A DNA stretch of 64,000 bases, taken from the NCBI RefSeq assembly GCF_002875945.1, contig NZ_MCZK01000143.1, positions 22,327 through 86,326 on the forward strand, read 5' to 3'. The notes beneath the pieces are model-generated. The model worked only from the letters and a program-made list of their open reading frames with translations, did no database searches and was not told the DNA's origin. Positions 44,174-53,790 of the stretch are shown piece by piece (position 1 is the stretch's first letter; every line of letters starts with the position of its first letter). The stretch comes from Vibrio lentus. Lineage in GTDB: Bacteria; Pseudomonadota; Gammaproteobacteria; Enterobacterales; Vibrionaceae. Made by a program: the position numbers and the translations under genes.

Positions 44174-45463
44174 TTAACTGTTGTTTGATTGCTCTTCTAA
44201 CGCTTTCTTGAGTAACTTATCAGCTTCATCTCTCGCGGCTACGAATGTCGCTTTTTCCTTTTTCGGCACAGAATCGGCCATCGGAATATTTGCTGTCATC
44301 GCGTTAACAGGACGACCACGTTCGATCAATTCGTAGTGTAAATGCGCTCCCGTCACTCGGCCAGTTTTACCCGATAAGCCAATACGTTGACCACGAGACA
44401 CCGTTTGTCCTTTACGAACAAGGATCTTACTTAAATGCAGGTAGCGCGTTTTGTAAGTGCTGCCGTGCTGAATCACCACGTAGTTACCCGCGTATGGGTG
44501 TTTACGAGTCATGATCACTTTACCATCACCGGTCGCTTGAACTGGCGTGCCAATTGGCGTCGCGAAGTCTGTACCGTTATGGGGTGAGATTCGACCTGTC
44601 ACAGGGTGTAAACGTTTAGGGTTGAATTGAGAACTCTGACGCCAACTGCTGCTCACAGGGTAACGTTGGAAAGCGCGTTGTAGGCTATCACCGTCAGCAT
44701 CATAGTATTGACCATCAGTGTGAAGATAAGCAGAAACGACGCGATTGCGGTTGATGATCTTAATCGCTTCAATTTCACGTTTTCCGGTTGCAACACCATC
44801 AACGAATTGAGCTTTCTGAAGCACTTCAAACTGATCGCCAGCACGCAGGTCACGGCTAAAGTTCAGCTTATCTTTAAGAAGAGTCACAATATGATCAATC
44901 TCAAGACTGTTCAGGCCGACTTTGTTTGCCGACATAGAGAAACTGCCTTGAATATCACCCACTAGAGGCTTCTGCTTCCATTCACCAGGAATAGAAATGT
45001 CTTCAAATTCGTAAGTGCCATCATCAAGCAGTCGGTAAACCGCTTTATCCGCAACACTAAACTGGATTTCCATCTTGGACAGATTGCCCGTCGCCTCATC
45101 ACGCCAGAAACGTAATGTGTTGCCAGGACGAAGCGTGTCTAGCGCGAGGAAGTTTAAATCCGTTTCCATCACGCTCATCATCGATTTATATGAAAACCCA
45201 AGTTGAGTGAAGATGCTACTCAAGTTATCGCCCGTTTGAATTTGATACTCAAACGTCGGCGGCTCAATGATGACAACAGAAGGTGTCAGGATTGACTCAA
45301 TAACGGTTGAGTCCGGCAAATTCAGATCGATCGTTTTTGTCAGATCTGATTGAGAAGTTTGTAAAGCAACACCGATGACTGCAATAAGCGGCAGTCCTAA
45401 AATAGCTGCTTTTTTTACAGGTGAAAGCTCAGAAAACGGAGAGGAGAATATTTTTGAATACAC
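44174..45463 (-). CDS. M23 peptidoglycan DD-endopeptidase (Shy/MepM-like)
   Basis: A 429-residue murein hydrolase anchored by one N-terminal membrane helix (AAILGLPLIAVIGVAL). A LysM-like domain lies at about 72-117 (YQIQTGDNLSSIFTQLG), then a beta-rich middle domain and the M23 lytic domain at about 285-390. The zinc ligands are visible as H and D in HNGTDFATPIG and HLH in GAHLHYEL, with a further catalytic His in TRYLHLSK. The order LysM-middle-M23 and the length match the Vibrio Shy endopeptidases and MepM, which cut peptide cross-links for wall growth. The C-terminus is charged and coiled (EADKLLKKALEEQ). Its own gene unit. Confidence 0.88.
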   Translation of the reverse strand: MYSKIFSSPFSELSPVKKAAILGLPLIAVIGVALQTSQSDLTKTIDLNLPDSTVIESILTPSVVIIEPPTFEYQIQTGDNLSSIFTQLGFSYKSMMSVMETDLNFLALDTLRPGNTLRFWRDEATGNLSKMEIQFSVADKAVYRLLDDGTYEFEDISIPGEWKQKPLVGDIQGSFSMSANKVGLNSLEIDHIVTLLKDKLNFSRDLRAGDQFEVLQKAQFVDGVATGKREIEAIKIINRNRVVSAYLHTDGQYYDADGDSLQRAFQRYPVSSSWRQSSQFNPKRLHPVTGRISPHNGTDFATPIGTPVQATGDGKVIMTRKHPYAGNYVVIQHGSTYKTRYLHLSKILVRKGQTVSRGQRIGLSGKTGRVTGAHLHYELIERGRPVNAMTANIPMADSVPKKEKATFVAARDEADKLLKKALEEQSNNS

Positions 45464-45815
45464 GGTAAACAGGTCTTTCTACGATATAAAAGCATAGGAT
45501 ATGCTTTTCAAACGCATAAATCATCAATGCATTGTCATAATATGATGCGAATCTTACTCCTCGCACCTAAGTCATTGAGTTACCGTCAATGTGAAACGCT
45601 TTATCGCAAATAAAATTAACCGCTAAATTTGAAAATAAAAAAGCAGAAACACCTAGTTTCTGCTTTCTATTGATTTAGGTTATTCCGCTTCGCCTAATTA
45701 ATAAACAAGCTGTATTGATAGTGAGATCCTCACTGAATACGGCTGTATAACCGTGTGTCTCGAGAGTCAGCAGTTAAGCAATAAGCAATTAAATAACTAC
45801 GCAACTACGCTAAGG
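45464..45815. other. Non-coding interval with the terminator of the CBM48 gene
   Basis: No gene is seen in these 352 bases. They include the minus-strand terminator at 45635-45666, short repetitive motifs (CAGCAGTTAAGCAATAAGCAATT) near 45770, and the AT-rich upstream region of the M23 gene. Confidence 0.6.
45635..45666 (-). terminator. Terminator of the CBM48-domain gene
   Basis: AAAGCAGAAAC (45640-45650) pairs with GTTTCTGCTTT (45656-45666). Read on the minus strand it ends in six T followed by a further T-rich stretch. The stop codon lies 150 bases upstream. Confidence 0.85.
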
Positions 45816-46115
45816 TTAAGCAGTAACCGTCGATACCAAACAGTTATCACCACCAAAATCATTGGGGATATAGCGATCAGCATTCGCGTCGTTCACCCAC
45901 TCTTGGTCATCAACAAGGTAACGAAATTGAAACTCGCCATCTTTAGGCAGACGAGTTTTGAATTTGTAGACTTTCCCTTTCGCCAACTTTTTCATTGGGG
46001 TTGCTTTCCAATCAAGGAAATCAGCAACAATAGAAACTGAGTTTGCTTCTTGAACTTCCAGCTCGAAGGTCACTTCCACTTCATCTTTGGTTTTAAAAAA
46101 ACGTTTGTTAATCAT
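45816..46115 (-). CDS. Stand-alone glycogen-binding-type (CBM48/isoamylase N-terminal) domain protein
   Basis: A 99-residue protein consisting of a single immunoglobulin-like CBM48 domain, as found at the front of glycogen-branching and debranching enzymes and in AMPK beta subunits. Recognisable parts are SIVADFLDWKATPMKKLAKG, the KFKTRLPKDGEFQFRYLVD strand pair and WVNDANADRYIPNDFGGDN, which holds the aromatic and polar residues that touch glucan. I start at ATG 46115, which has GGAG at good spacing; the TTG before it lacks one. No enzyme domain is attached, so it may bind glycogen or guide partner enzymes. Confidence 0.85.
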   Translation of the reverse strand: MINKRFFKTKDEVEVTFELEVQEANSVSIVADFLDWKATPMKKLAKGKVYKFKTRLPKDGEFQFRYLVDDQEWVNDANADRYIPNDFGGDNCLVSTVTA

Positions 46116-46242
46116 TCGCAAGCTCCATTTGTAAAAATATAAGCAGACACAGCCTTGAGGAGTGTCTAAATTTCATTCATCTAACTAGGATAATATGTAA
46201 TTTAGCTCACATAAACAACAGATCCTTACACGAACCAAAACG

Positions 46243-46896
46243 TTATTGCTTACCAATTGATTGCGTATCAAAAGAAAAGATCATTAACACCTTTTCAGAC
46301 GGTGCTTCTGCGAATGATTGTTCCTCAGAATGCTGAGTAAAGCCGATAAAACCTTTTCCTGTGAGTTTACTCTTTGGAGTATCTTCAGGAGGTTGGGTCA
46401 CATCTAAGGTTTGGATTTGTACGCGATCACCCAGTAAAAGCTGGTCAACGAGCACAACACGGCTTCGCTGCTGATCGTGTTTAAACAGACCAAGGTAATA
46501 GAATACGCCGCTGCCTTGGTTAGATATCGACATTGGCGCAACAAAGAAACTCGCTTTGCCCAAAGTCACCGCTGACAGATTTTTAGTGTCTACTGTCGCC
46601 ACACCACGTTCAACACCGGAATCATAGCGTCCAAACGCGATTGCTCTTGTCTCATCGACTTCATTGATAAAGGCGTAAGCGTTGGTCTCAGGTACTTTGA
46701 TTGTCCATGGGTTGGTCGTCTTCAAATCAAAAACAGTTTCAACGACTGGGTCATAACTGACTTGTGAGGAAGGAAACTTCGCCAAGATCTCTTCGTCACT
46801 TAAGCTAAAGCGATAAATACCCGCCACTATCACAACGACTAGCATGACAATCGGAATCAGTAAAATCAGAGGTATAGGTAAGATTTTCTTTTTCAT
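46243..46896 (-). CDS. Membrane-anchored protein of unknown function (217 aa)
   Basis: I start at ATG 46896 (MKKKILPIPLILLIPIVMLVVVIVAGIYRF), which gives one N-terminal membrane helix without a clear cleavage site, so the bulk is probably periplasmic and tethered. The mature part is beta-rich (ETNAYAFINEVDETRAIAFGRY; shown in parts: AYAFINEVDE, RAIAFGRYDSG) and ends polar. It has no Cys. I do not recognise a family. It is divergent from the GFA-family gene; the ribosome-binding site is weak. Confidence 0.7.
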   Translation of the reverse strand: MKKKILPIPLILLIPIVMLVVVIVAGIYRFSLSDEEILAKFPSSQVSYDPVVETVFDLKTTNPWTIKVPETNAYAFINEVDETRAIAFGRYDSGVERGVATVDTKNLSAVTLGKASFFVAPMSISNQGSGVFYYLGLFKHDQQRSRVVLVDQLLLGDRVQIQTLDVTQPPEDTPKSKLTGKGFIGFTQHSEEQSFAEAPSEKVLMIFSFDTQSIGKQ

Positions 46897-46991
46897 GAGC
46901 AATTATATTCTTTTATTTTCATCCAGTTGTGCAGACCATAAAGGGCTTTAGTATAATTATCAATACAGGGTTAACTGGAAGTGGAGCATGG

Positions 46992-47411
46992 ATGGATATC
47001 AATCATATTAAAGATAGAAATATCAGAAGTTGCGAATGCCGCTGTGGAGCCGTCAACCTAGTATGCAGAGGCGAACCTCAACGAACCTCGGTATGCCATT
47101 GTTATGAATGTCAGAAACGCACCGGAAGTGTGTTCGGCGTTCAGGCTCGGTACCCGATAGAGCAAGTGACGCTAAGCGGAGAAGTGACCTCTTTTTCACG
47201 CATCAGCGATACAGGCAATGAAGTCACCTACCAGTTTTGTCCCAAGTGTGGCACCACCATGCTTTTACAGTCCGTTGCCGCCGCCGATTTTTATATCGTC
47301 CCACTAGGGTTGTTTAAAGAACAAGACTTCCCATTGCCAAGCTATTCAGTCTATGAAGAACGTAAACACGGTTGGGTCAAGTTTGACCACCAGATGAGCC
47401 ATTACAACTAG
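46992..47411 (+). CDS. GFA-family (CENP-V/GFA domain) zinc protein
   Basis: A 139-residue protein with the zinc-binding pattern of the glutathione-dependent formaldehyde-activating (GFA) fold: CECRCGAV, then CHCYECQKRTGS, then the second metal pair CPKCGTT. I start at ATG 46992, with GGAG five bases before it; the frame extends upstream but with no start signal. Despite the family name, most bacterial members have no proven formaldehyde role. It is a single gene. A palindromic hairpin follows at 47499. Confidence 0.85.
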   Translation: MDINHIKDRNIRSCECRCGAVNLVCRGEPQRTSVCHCYECQKRTGSVFGVQARYPIEQVTLSGEVTSFSRISDTGNEVTYQFCPKCGTTMLLQSVAAADFYIVPLGLFKEQDFPLPSYSVYEERKHGWVKFDHQMSHYN

Positions 47412-47498
47412 CTTATTACTGACCTTTATCTTTGTATAGAAACAACATTAGAACAAACTGCAATACTGTTGCCTAAGATCAAATATGAAAGCCTCACA

Positions 47499-47526
47499 AC
47501 GCTAGCGTATCTTTTCGCTAGCGTTA
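47499..47526. other. Palindromic hairpin before the DUF1275 gene
   Basis: AACGCTAGCG (47499-47508) is inverted exactly as CGCTAGCGTT (47517-47526) with an eight-base loop rich in T. It could end the GFA transcript, but the tail after it has few T, or be an operator of the gene starting 36 bases downstream. Confidence 0.5.
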
Positions 47527-47561
47527 TAATCTTGCTCCTGATTTAGCCCGGAATAAACCAC

Positions 47562-48236
47562 ATGATTTCTAAGTTGCCTCGCTGGGTTGAATACGGCGCC
47601 TTACTACTCGCAGGCCTTGCTGGCAGCGTTAATGCTATTGGGCTTCTCGGATTCCAACATCAAGCCATTTCTCATATATCCGGCACCATGTCGTTGTTGG
47701 GAAGCAGCCTACTGACCCCTTCTAATGCTTCAATACACCTTTTTTTAGTTATCATGAGCTTTATGCTCGGTGCCGCCTTCAGTGGTTTCTTTATTGAAAA
47801 CCAAGCGCTGAAATTAGGGCGTCGTTATGGTGTGGCTTTATGTATTGAAGGTGGGCTACTGTTTTTAGCGCTTGGGACATTGCTGCAAGGGTATACGTCA
47901 GGCCAATATTTCGCTTCAGCCGCATGTGGCCTGCAGAATGCGATGATAACGACCTACAGCGGTGCAATCATTCGTACCACACACATGAGCGGGATCATCA
48001 CTGATCTTGGCATCATGATTGGTGCACGCTTAAAAGGTACACCTTTCGATCGACGTAAAGCCAAATTACTGATGTTCATTGTCGGGGGCTTTCTGTTTGG
48101 AGGGTTAACCGGTGCGTGCTTGTTCCAACGCTTCGAAATTTTAGCGCTGGCTTTTCCTGCTTCTTTCGCTTTCATTATCGCATTTAGCTATTGGCTTTAC
48201 CTGACCTATCGAACTGATACTCCAGTAAATTTATAA
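47562..48236 (+). CDS. DUF1275 (YoaK-like) membrane protein
   Basis: A 224-residue inner-membrane protein with about six to seven hydrophobic helices. Family marks are LAGLAGSVNAIGLLGF at the start, HISGTMSLLGSSL, and the central CGLQNAMITTYSGAIIRTTHMSG (in parts: GLQNAMITTYSG, IRTTHMSG), which is the signature of DUF1275. The function of the family is not established; transport has been suggested. Single gene. Confidence 0.88.
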   Translation: MISKLPRWVEYGALLLAGLAGSVNAIGLLGFQHQAISHISGTMSLLGSSLLTPSNASIHLFLVIMSFMLGAAFSGFFIENQALKLGRRYGVALCIEGGLLFLALGTLLQGYTSGQYFASAACGLQNAMITTYSGAIIRTTHMSGIITDLGIMIGARLKGTPFDRRKAKLLMFIVGGFLFGGLTGACLFQRFEILALAFPASFAFIIAFSYWLYLTYRTDTPVNL

Positions 48237-48379
48237 ATATCTGGCAATATATCCTCAAAATACGTAACATCCGCAACACTTTATTCTAAACTTTTAAAGA
48301 GTTGCAGAATAACCAGTGTGAATACTTAGCGATATTTGATGAATAGTATTGCAAGCGATATTAATACTGGGTAATCTTG

Positions 48380-48438
48380 CATCCGATAAGAAAATACGGA
48401 TGTTTAATGAATAAAAATGCCACGGATATGGCTTTTTT
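48380..48438 (+). promoter_or_regulatory. Possible attenuator-like leader of the YjiH-family gene
   Basis: CATCCG (48380-48385) can pair with CGGATG (48397-48402). A little further, GCCA (48419-48422) and TGGC (48429-48432) form a small hairpin followed by six T, 27 bases before the start codon. The loop of this hairpin again contains CGGAT, so ATCCG could pair with it instead. The stem is short, so this is tentative. Confidence 0.4.
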
Positions 48439-48464
48439 ACGTGTAGAAATTCGAGAACAATAAC

Positions 48465-49835
48465 ATGTCTAACAACACGAACACTGCTCCAACAGAGAAA
48501 TCTAAAGGCAGTTTCTGGGTTTTCTTAATCCCATCATTGATTGGTTTATTCCTTTTCATGGCGCCAATTAGCTATCAAGGCGATCTCACCATCCCTGTTG
48601 CTATCTTAGCCAAGTCAATTCAAGCGGTTTTCGGTGAATACCTAATCCCTATCATCACTGCGATCGTCGCTTTCATGTCTGTAGCTTCCGTTTTAAGCAC
48701 CATTTTCAAGCCTACATTCATTACATCAAACTCATTTTTGAACGGCCTTTTCAACCCATCTCCACTATGGTTGTTGGTGCGTCTTATCGGTGGTGCTGCA
48801 GCATTCATGGCTTTCTTCCAAGTAGGCCCTGAATTTATCTGGGAAGAAAACACTGGTGGATTAGTGCTAGAAGGCCTACTTCCAACACTGTTCTCAGTGT
48901 TTATCTTTGCTGGTTTACTACTGCCACTGCTGCTTAACTTTGGTCTGCTAGAACTGTTCGGCACCTTACTCAGTAAAGTAATGCGTCCTATCTTCAACCT
49001 GCCAGGTCGTAGTGCTATCGACTGTATGGCTTCTTGGTTGGGTGACGGCAGCGTTGGTATCCTGCTTACAAGCAAACAGTACGAAAAGAAATTCTACACT
49101 CAACGTGAAGCTGCGGTTGTTGGTACGACTTTCTCTGCAGTATCTATCACGTTCAGTCTTGTGGTTATTGCTCAAGTAGAGCTAGAGCACCTATTCCTGC
49201 CTTTCTACGCAGCAATCTGTTTAGCGGGTATTGTGGCTGCGGTAATCATCCCTCGCCTTCCGCCATTAAGCATGAAGAAAGACACCTTCATCGATGGCAG
49301 CAAGCCTCACAATGATGCTGACGCTATCCCTGCGGGTCACTCAACATTCTCTTGGGGCCTTGAGCTAGCAGTAAGCAAAGCATCACAAGTGAAGTCTGCT
49401 AAATCAGTATTTGCTGAAGGCATCCGTAACGCCGTGGATATGGTATTTGGCGTACTGCCTGTTGTTATGGGCCTTGGTACGATGGCACTGGTTATTGCGG
49501 AATACACTTCTGTATTCTCATTCCTAGGTCAGCCTTTCATTCCATTCCTGGAGCTACTTGGTGTTCCAGAAGCAGTTGCAGCATCTGAAACGATTGTTGT
49601 TGGTTTTGCGGATATGTTTATCCCAGCAATCCTTGCGGCTTCTATCGACAACGAGATGACTCGCTTTGTTATTGCAGCAATGTCGGTAACTCAGCTGATC
49701 TACATGTCTGAAGTAGGCGCTCTGCTTCTAGGCAGTAAGATTCCAGTGAACATCTTGGAACTGTTTATTATCTTTATTCTGCGTACTCTAATTACGCTTC
49801 CAGTTATCGCTGGTGTAGCTCATCTAATATTCTAA
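48465..49835 (+). CDS. YjiH-family membrane transporter
   Basis: A 456-residue inner-membrane protein with about eleven hydrophobic helices. It contains a nucleoside-recognition (Gate) domain split over the chain (first part near LLNFGLLELFGTLLSKVMRPIF in sections; second near GMVF-like DMVFGVLPVVMGLGTMAL) and the conserved AIDCMASWLGDGSVGILLTSKQY stretch (in parts: IDCMASWLGDGSVGIL) characteristic of YjiH proteins. The substrate is unknown. It begins at ATG 48465 after a possible attenuator leader and ends before a strong terminator. Confidence 0.87.
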   Translation: MSNNTNTAPTEKSKGSFWVFLIPSLIGLFLFMAPISYQGDLTIPVAILAKSIQAVFGEYLIPIITAIVAFMSVASVLSTIFKPTFITSNSFLNGLFNPSPLWLLVRLIGGAAAFMAFFQVGPEFIWEENTGGLVLEGLLPTLFSVFIFAGLLLPLLLNFGLLELFGTLLSKVMRPIFNLPGRSAIDCMASWLGDGSVGILLTSKQYEKKFYTQREAAVVGTTFSAVSITFSLVVIAQVELEHLFLPFYAAICLAGIVAAVIIPRLPPLSMKKDTFIDGSKPHNDADAIPAGHSTFSWGLELAVSKASQVKSAKSVFAEGIRNAVDMVFGVLPVVMGLGTMALVIAEYTSVFSFLGQPFIPFLELLGVPEAVAASETIVVGFADMFIPAILAASIDNEMTRFVIAAMSVTQLIYMSEVGALLLGSKIPVNILELFIIFILRTLITLPVIAGVAHLIF

Positions 49836-49875
49836 ATTAGATTCTACTGATATAAAAAATAAAGAACCCATTTAT

Positions 49876-49904
49876 AAAGCCTCACTTTTATGAGGCTTTT
49901 TATT
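49876..49904 (+). terminator. Terminator of the YjiH-family gene
   Basis: AAAGCCTCA (49876-49884) pairs with TGAGGCTTT (49891-49899) and is followed by T on the plus strand. Confidence 0.88.
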
Positions 49905-50270
49905 TCCGCTTAACATATTCACTTTCCCGCTCAAAACTCACTCAATATATAAAACAGGAAGTTCATTTAATTTCATATCCACTTATCCTCTCCATCGCTT
50001 TTTAATAGAAAACCACACACATAAACGTCTAATTAATAAATTATCAATACCCGTAGCCTCTAGGTTCGCGTGTATCTTCAACTCATTGAACCAAATACTA
50101 AAAGTAACAAATATGTGATTTAGTGAATTTTGTATTGTTTAGGTTGTTGTATTTTTGTAGTCTATTTTGTGAAATTACATTCAAGTAAATTTCAATCTCG
50201 TCGATATATATAATTAGAAAAACACGATTAACTTTAGACTTCGCAAAGCCTGTGAGAAGGGGAACACTCA
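49905..50270 (+). other. AT-rich non-coding interval before the chemoreceptor gene
   Basis: No gene or clear hairpin is seen. The stretch is AT-rich throughout, with the chemoreceptor promoter presumably in its second half and a GAGAAGGGGA ribosome-binding region just before the start codon. Confidence 0.5.
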
Positions 50271-52142
50271 ATGAAATTTAGCCATAAGGTGGTTGCTGCA
50301 TCATCAGCCTTGCTGCTAGTGACAGTATCATTGCTTTCAATACAACAACTTTACACCGTAAGAAGTGCTGTAGAAAACCACGTCAATGCGAGCCTAAAAG
50401 AGATGGTCTCTGGCGTGAAAAATACAGTCGTATCAGAAATGAACGCCAAGAAAGCGTTGGCTCAATCGACTACTGAAGTCATCGAGATTAACCCTCAAGA
50501 TCGCACTTACGTAAAAGAAATCCTAGAAAAACCAAAGCTTAAAAACAGCTTCCTAGCGGTTGGTTTTGGTTATGAAGCAAACGGTTTCGTCATTGAGAAT
50601 GATGACGGTTGGGAAGCAGGTCCAGATTACGACCCACGAATCCGCCCTTGGTACATTGATGCTAAATCCAAAAACAGTTTAGTGGTTACCGCTCCTTATG
50701 TGGATGCATCAAGTAAGAAAGTCATCATCTCAGTGGGTACGCCAGTTAAAGACAATGGCCGCTTCACTGCAGGTATGTTCTACGACCTGGAATTGACGAA
50801 CCTTGCGACCTTAGTCAACCAAGTGAACTTGTTCGATGCTGGCTACCTATTCCTAGTCACTGCCGACGGCACAACGATTGCTCACCCGAATGCTAAAAAC
50901 AACGGTGAAACGCTTTCAAGCTACATGCCTCAAGCGACTATTCGTGAAGGCTCTCAAGAGATTGAAGTTGACGGCAAAATGTTCCTCGTTAACTTCACAC
51001 ACATCCCAAGTGAAGATTGGTACATCGGCGCAATCCTAGATGAAGAGATCGCTTACCAAACGGTCGAAGACTTGAAAAACAGCTCAATGATCTACTCTTT
51101 GCTTGCTGTAATTCTTAGTGTCGTTGCTCTAACAGTTCTTATCCGCGTACTGATGCGTCCATTGGATGCGCTTAACCAAGCGATTCAAGATGTGGCGAGC
51201 GGACAAGGTGACCTAACTAAGCGTCTAGATACTAATACAGACAAAGAGTTCTCTGACCTAGCGAAAGGCTTCAACACCTTCACCGAAAACCTGCAAAATC
51301 AGATCATTCAATCGAAAGCGATTGGTGTTGAGATTAAGCGTGGTACAGAAATCACGGTGAAAGGCGCAGGCGAGTCAGCAAATGCGATGAACACGCAGCT
51401 GCAAGAACTAGAACAGCTAGCAACCGCAATGAACGAAATGGCAGTGACTGCAACAGAAGTCGCAAACAACGCTCAAGGCGCGGCTGCAGCAGCTCGTGAA
51501 GCTGACGAAGCAACGCTAGACGGTACTTCAGTCGTAAGTGACACCACGCAAGCGATTGATAACCTATCAGCTCGTATCGACCAAGCCGTTGCAGAAGTAC
51601 AAGTACTTGAATCAGCCACTGCAAACATCGAGACGATTCTTAAGGTAATCAACGATATTGCAGACCAAACGAACCTACTGGCATTGAACGCAGCGATTGA
51701 AGCCGCGCGTGCGGGTGAATCAGGTCGCGGTTTCGCAGTCGTAGCCGACGAAGTTCGTACTCTAGCGCAACGTACTCAAGAGTCGACAACTGAAATCCGC
51801 AACATGATCGAGCAACTTCAAGCTGGCGCAAGCTCAGTATCTAACGCGATGAACCAAAGTAAAGACACAGCTACTGACGCCGTTGAACGTGCGCAGCAAG
51901 CGAACTCTTCACTCGACCGCATCCGCGACGCGATTCAGCGTATCTCTGATATGAACATTCAGATTGCTTCGGCAGCAGAAGAACAGAGCTTGGTAGCGGA
52001 AGAGATCAACAACAACACTGTTAAGATCAAAGACCTTTCAACACAAGTATCAAACGCAGCGCAAGAAGCAAACACAGCAATGCAGGTTCAAACAGATAAT
52101 GTTCGTGCACAGGATGAACTATTGAACAAGTTCACGGTTTAA
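50271..52142 (+). CDS. Methyl-accepting chemotaxis protein with dCache_1 sensor, probable amino-acid receptor
   Basis: A 623-residue chemoreceptor: membrane helix at about 7-27, periplasmic dCache sensor (30-272), second helix (about 273-295), HAMP ([17 protein letters not shown] region) and a signalling domain with the hairpin tip [20 protein letters not shown] and adjacent [14 protein letters not shown]. The sensor shows Y120, R125, W127, Y128, Y143, D145 and D172 in the spacing of the amino-acid-binding dCache_1AA motif known from Pseudomonas PctA (Y121, R126, W128, Y129, D146, D173). It lacks a C-terminal CheR-tethering pentapeptide. It should guide swimming toward amino acids. Confidence 0.9.
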   Translation: MKFSHKVVAASSALLLVTVSLLSIQQLYTVRSAVENHVNASLKEMVSGVKNTVVSEMNAKKALAQSTTEVIEINPQDRTYVKEILEKPKLKNSFLAVGFGYEANGFVIENDDGWEAGPDYDPRIRPWYIDAKSKNSLVVTAPYVDASSKKVIISVGTPVKDNGRFTAGMFYDLELTNLATLVNQVNLFDAGYLFLVTADGTTIAHPNAKNNGETLSSYMPQATIREGSQEIEVDGKMFLVNFTHIPSEDWYIGAILDEEIAYQTVEDLKNSSMIYSLLAVILSVVALTVLIRVLMRPLDALNQAIQDVASGQGDLTKRLDTNTDKEFSDLAKGFNTFTENLQNQIIQSKAIGVEIKRGTEITVKGAGESANAMNTQLQELEQLATAMNEMAVTATEVANNAQGAAAAAREADEATLDGTSVVSDTTQAIDNLSARIDQAVAEVQVLESATANIETILKVINDIADQTNLLALNAAIEAARAGESGRGFAVVADEVRTLAQRTQESTTEIRNMIEQLQAGASSVSNAMNQSKDTATDAVERAQQANSSLDRIRDAIQRISDMNIQIASAAEEQSLVAEEINNNTVKIKDLSTQVSNAAQEANTAMQVQTDNVRAQDELLNKFTV

Positions 52143-52198
52143 TCGCCTGCCAGTTTAACTAACGCTCCGCTTAGTAACCAATAAATAGCTTCAAATAA

Positions 52199-52234
52199 AA
52201 AGCCCCGCTTACTGATTGATAGTAAGCGGGGCTT
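52199..52234. terminator. Terminator between the chemoreceptor and alpha-amylase genes
   Basis: AAGCCCCGCTTACT pairs with AGTAAGCGGGGCTT over 14 bases around a seven-base loop. It can serve both the plus-strand chemoreceptor gene and the minus-strand amylase gene that stops at 52255. Confidence 0.9.
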
Positions 52235-52254
52235 CTCTTTCTAGCCTATCCGAG

Positions 52255-53661
52255 TTAACTCGTGACTGGTTTCAATTCATTCGTAGTCAACATCATGCAC
52301 TGGTTAGGTTCAACCTTAATAGTTAAGTCCTTGCCAACACATTCGAACGTATCACCAGACAACAAATCGGTCACTGCGCCAGTCCAATTTAATGAGGCTG
52401 TTTTGCTTCGTTTCGATTTGTTAATCACCACAATACCTTTGTCGCCACGGACAAATACCAACAAGTCATCATTCGCTTCAACCACACGCATTGCTTCGCC
52501 ATGAACATGATTATGGAATTGAATCATGTTTTTCATGTAAGGCGCTTGCCAGTCGTTAAGCCATCGAGGCTCGCCATTCTGATCCAGAATACCACTGGTG
52601 CTCAATTCACTGTAAACAAGCGGCACACCGCCGTCTCGACCCAGAATGAAAGCATGAGCCAATCGCTCGTCCACTTCATCCATCACATGTTCCAAAAACA
52701 CCTCGTTGTTTGGAATATCATGAGTCACAGCAAACGTGATGGCTCGCATGTTCGATAGCGCCTGACCAAAACAGTACGGATTGATCAAAGACTTAAAGCT
52801 GCCCTGCTCTTCAAAGGCTTTGAAGATGGTATTGAACAGCGGGAAATCATAAGCGCCTAAGCGAGTGTGTTTGAGGTATGGCTCAAGGAACAACTCATAC
52901 TCTTCTTCCGTCGCTCCGCCATCAGTAATGATCTCGCCAAAGATATGCATTTCTTCGCAGATATCATCGGTCCACACCTTACGCAGATGTGACAATGTCA
53001 TGTGTTTTGCTGCATCAATGCGGAAACCTTTGACACCAATCTTTTTCAAGGCTTTTAGGTAAGCTCTCTGCTGCGCGACCACATTGTCGTTGTCTAGCAG
53101 CGTTGGCAAGCCAGGATCGCTGGCTCCACCAGTAATACGTCCGTTTTGCACTTCCCAAGTGTCTTTCCAGTTTTTGATACCAAACGCTTCCACAAAGTCG
53201 TTTTCATCAAATAAAGGTTTAGAAAGATCACCAAACAAGCGTATGGATTGGTAATACTCTGAATCTTGTTGGTAAGACGTCATGTCTTGTTGATTGGGGT
53301 ACGTTAAATCGCCACGGATACCCGATTCGTTAGCCATATGGTTGAACACGACGTCTACATAGGTACGAAGCCCGTGTTGCTTTAACGTATTCACCATCGC
53401 AGTGAAATCTTGCGTGTCACCAAGCTGATTGTCGATCACACGGTAATCTTGGGGTTGATAACGTTGCCACCATTGGGTGCCAGAATCTCGGTCGCAACCT
53501 TTAGGGCCGCGTAGCGATTTCATCGCTGGTGAAACTAAAACCGACTTATAACCCAACTCTTGGATCAGTGGGGCGTTCTTCATTACGTCAGCGTAGCACC
53601 AGTCAAAAGCATGCAATATAACATCTGTCGCTGGGTTGCTTAACATAGCTGAACTCTCCAT
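52255..53661 (-). CDS. Cytoplasmic alpha-amylase (glycoside hydrolase family 13)
   Basis: A 468-residue GH13 enzyme without signal peptide. Catalytic regions are visible in order: DVVFNH (region I), GFRIDAAKH with the nucleophile Asp (II), IFGEII with the acid Glu (III) and FAVTHDIPNN with the transition-state Asp (IV). The C-terminal domain follows after about residue 385. An intracellular amylase should act on maltodextrins taken up by the cell or on glycogen. The start ATG 53661 has AGGAG eight bases before it. A MalT-like box lies 120 bases upstream, which fits regulation by maltose. Confidence 0.9.
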   Translation of the reverse strand: MESSAMLSNPATDVILHAFDWCYADVMKNAPLIQELGYKSVLVSPAMKSLRGPKGCDRDSGTQWWQRYQPQDYRVIDNQLGDTQDFTAMVNTLKQHGLRTYVDVVFNHMANESGIRGDLTYPNQQDMTSYQQDSEYYQSIRLFGDLSKPLFDENDFVEAFGIKNWKDTWEVQNGRITGGASDPGLPTLLDNDNVVAQQRAYLKALKKIGVKGFRIDAAKHMTLSHLRKVWTDDICEEMHIFGEIITDGGATEEEYELFLEPYLKHTRLGAYDFPLFNTIFKAFEEQGSFKSLINPYCFGQALSNMRAITFAVTHDIPNNEVFLEHVMDEVDERLAHAFILGRDGGVPLVYSELSTSGILDQNGEPRWLNDWQAPYMKNMIQFHNHVHGEAMRVVEANDDLLVFVRGDKGIVVINKSKRSKTASLNWTGAVTDLLSGDTFECVGKDLTIKVEPNQCMMLTTNELKPVTS

Positions 53662-53780
53662 GTTGTTCTCCTACCAAACTCGTTTACAGCTTTCTAGATA
53701 AAGACAAAGGCTAAAAGGCAAAGCTGCATAAATTTCCTTAAGAATGGTATTTATTATATGAGTTACTCATTAAAACCCCT

Positions 53781-53790
53781 CCTCCTCCCG
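53781..53790 (-). promoter_or_regulatory. Possible MalT box upstream of the alpha-amylase gene
   Basis: On the minus strand the sequence CGGGAGGAGG differs from the enterobacterial MalT consensus GGGGA(T/G)GAGG at one position. It lies 120 bases before the amylase start. A second, weaker match (GGGATGA) is on the plus strand at 53846-53852. MalT promoters usually hold several boxes. Confidence 0.4.

Noticed and set aside
46929..46991. Longer GTG start of the GFA-family gene
   Set aside because: The added 21 residues are unlike the family and have no ribosome-binding site, whereas ATG 46992 has GGAG at proper spacing.
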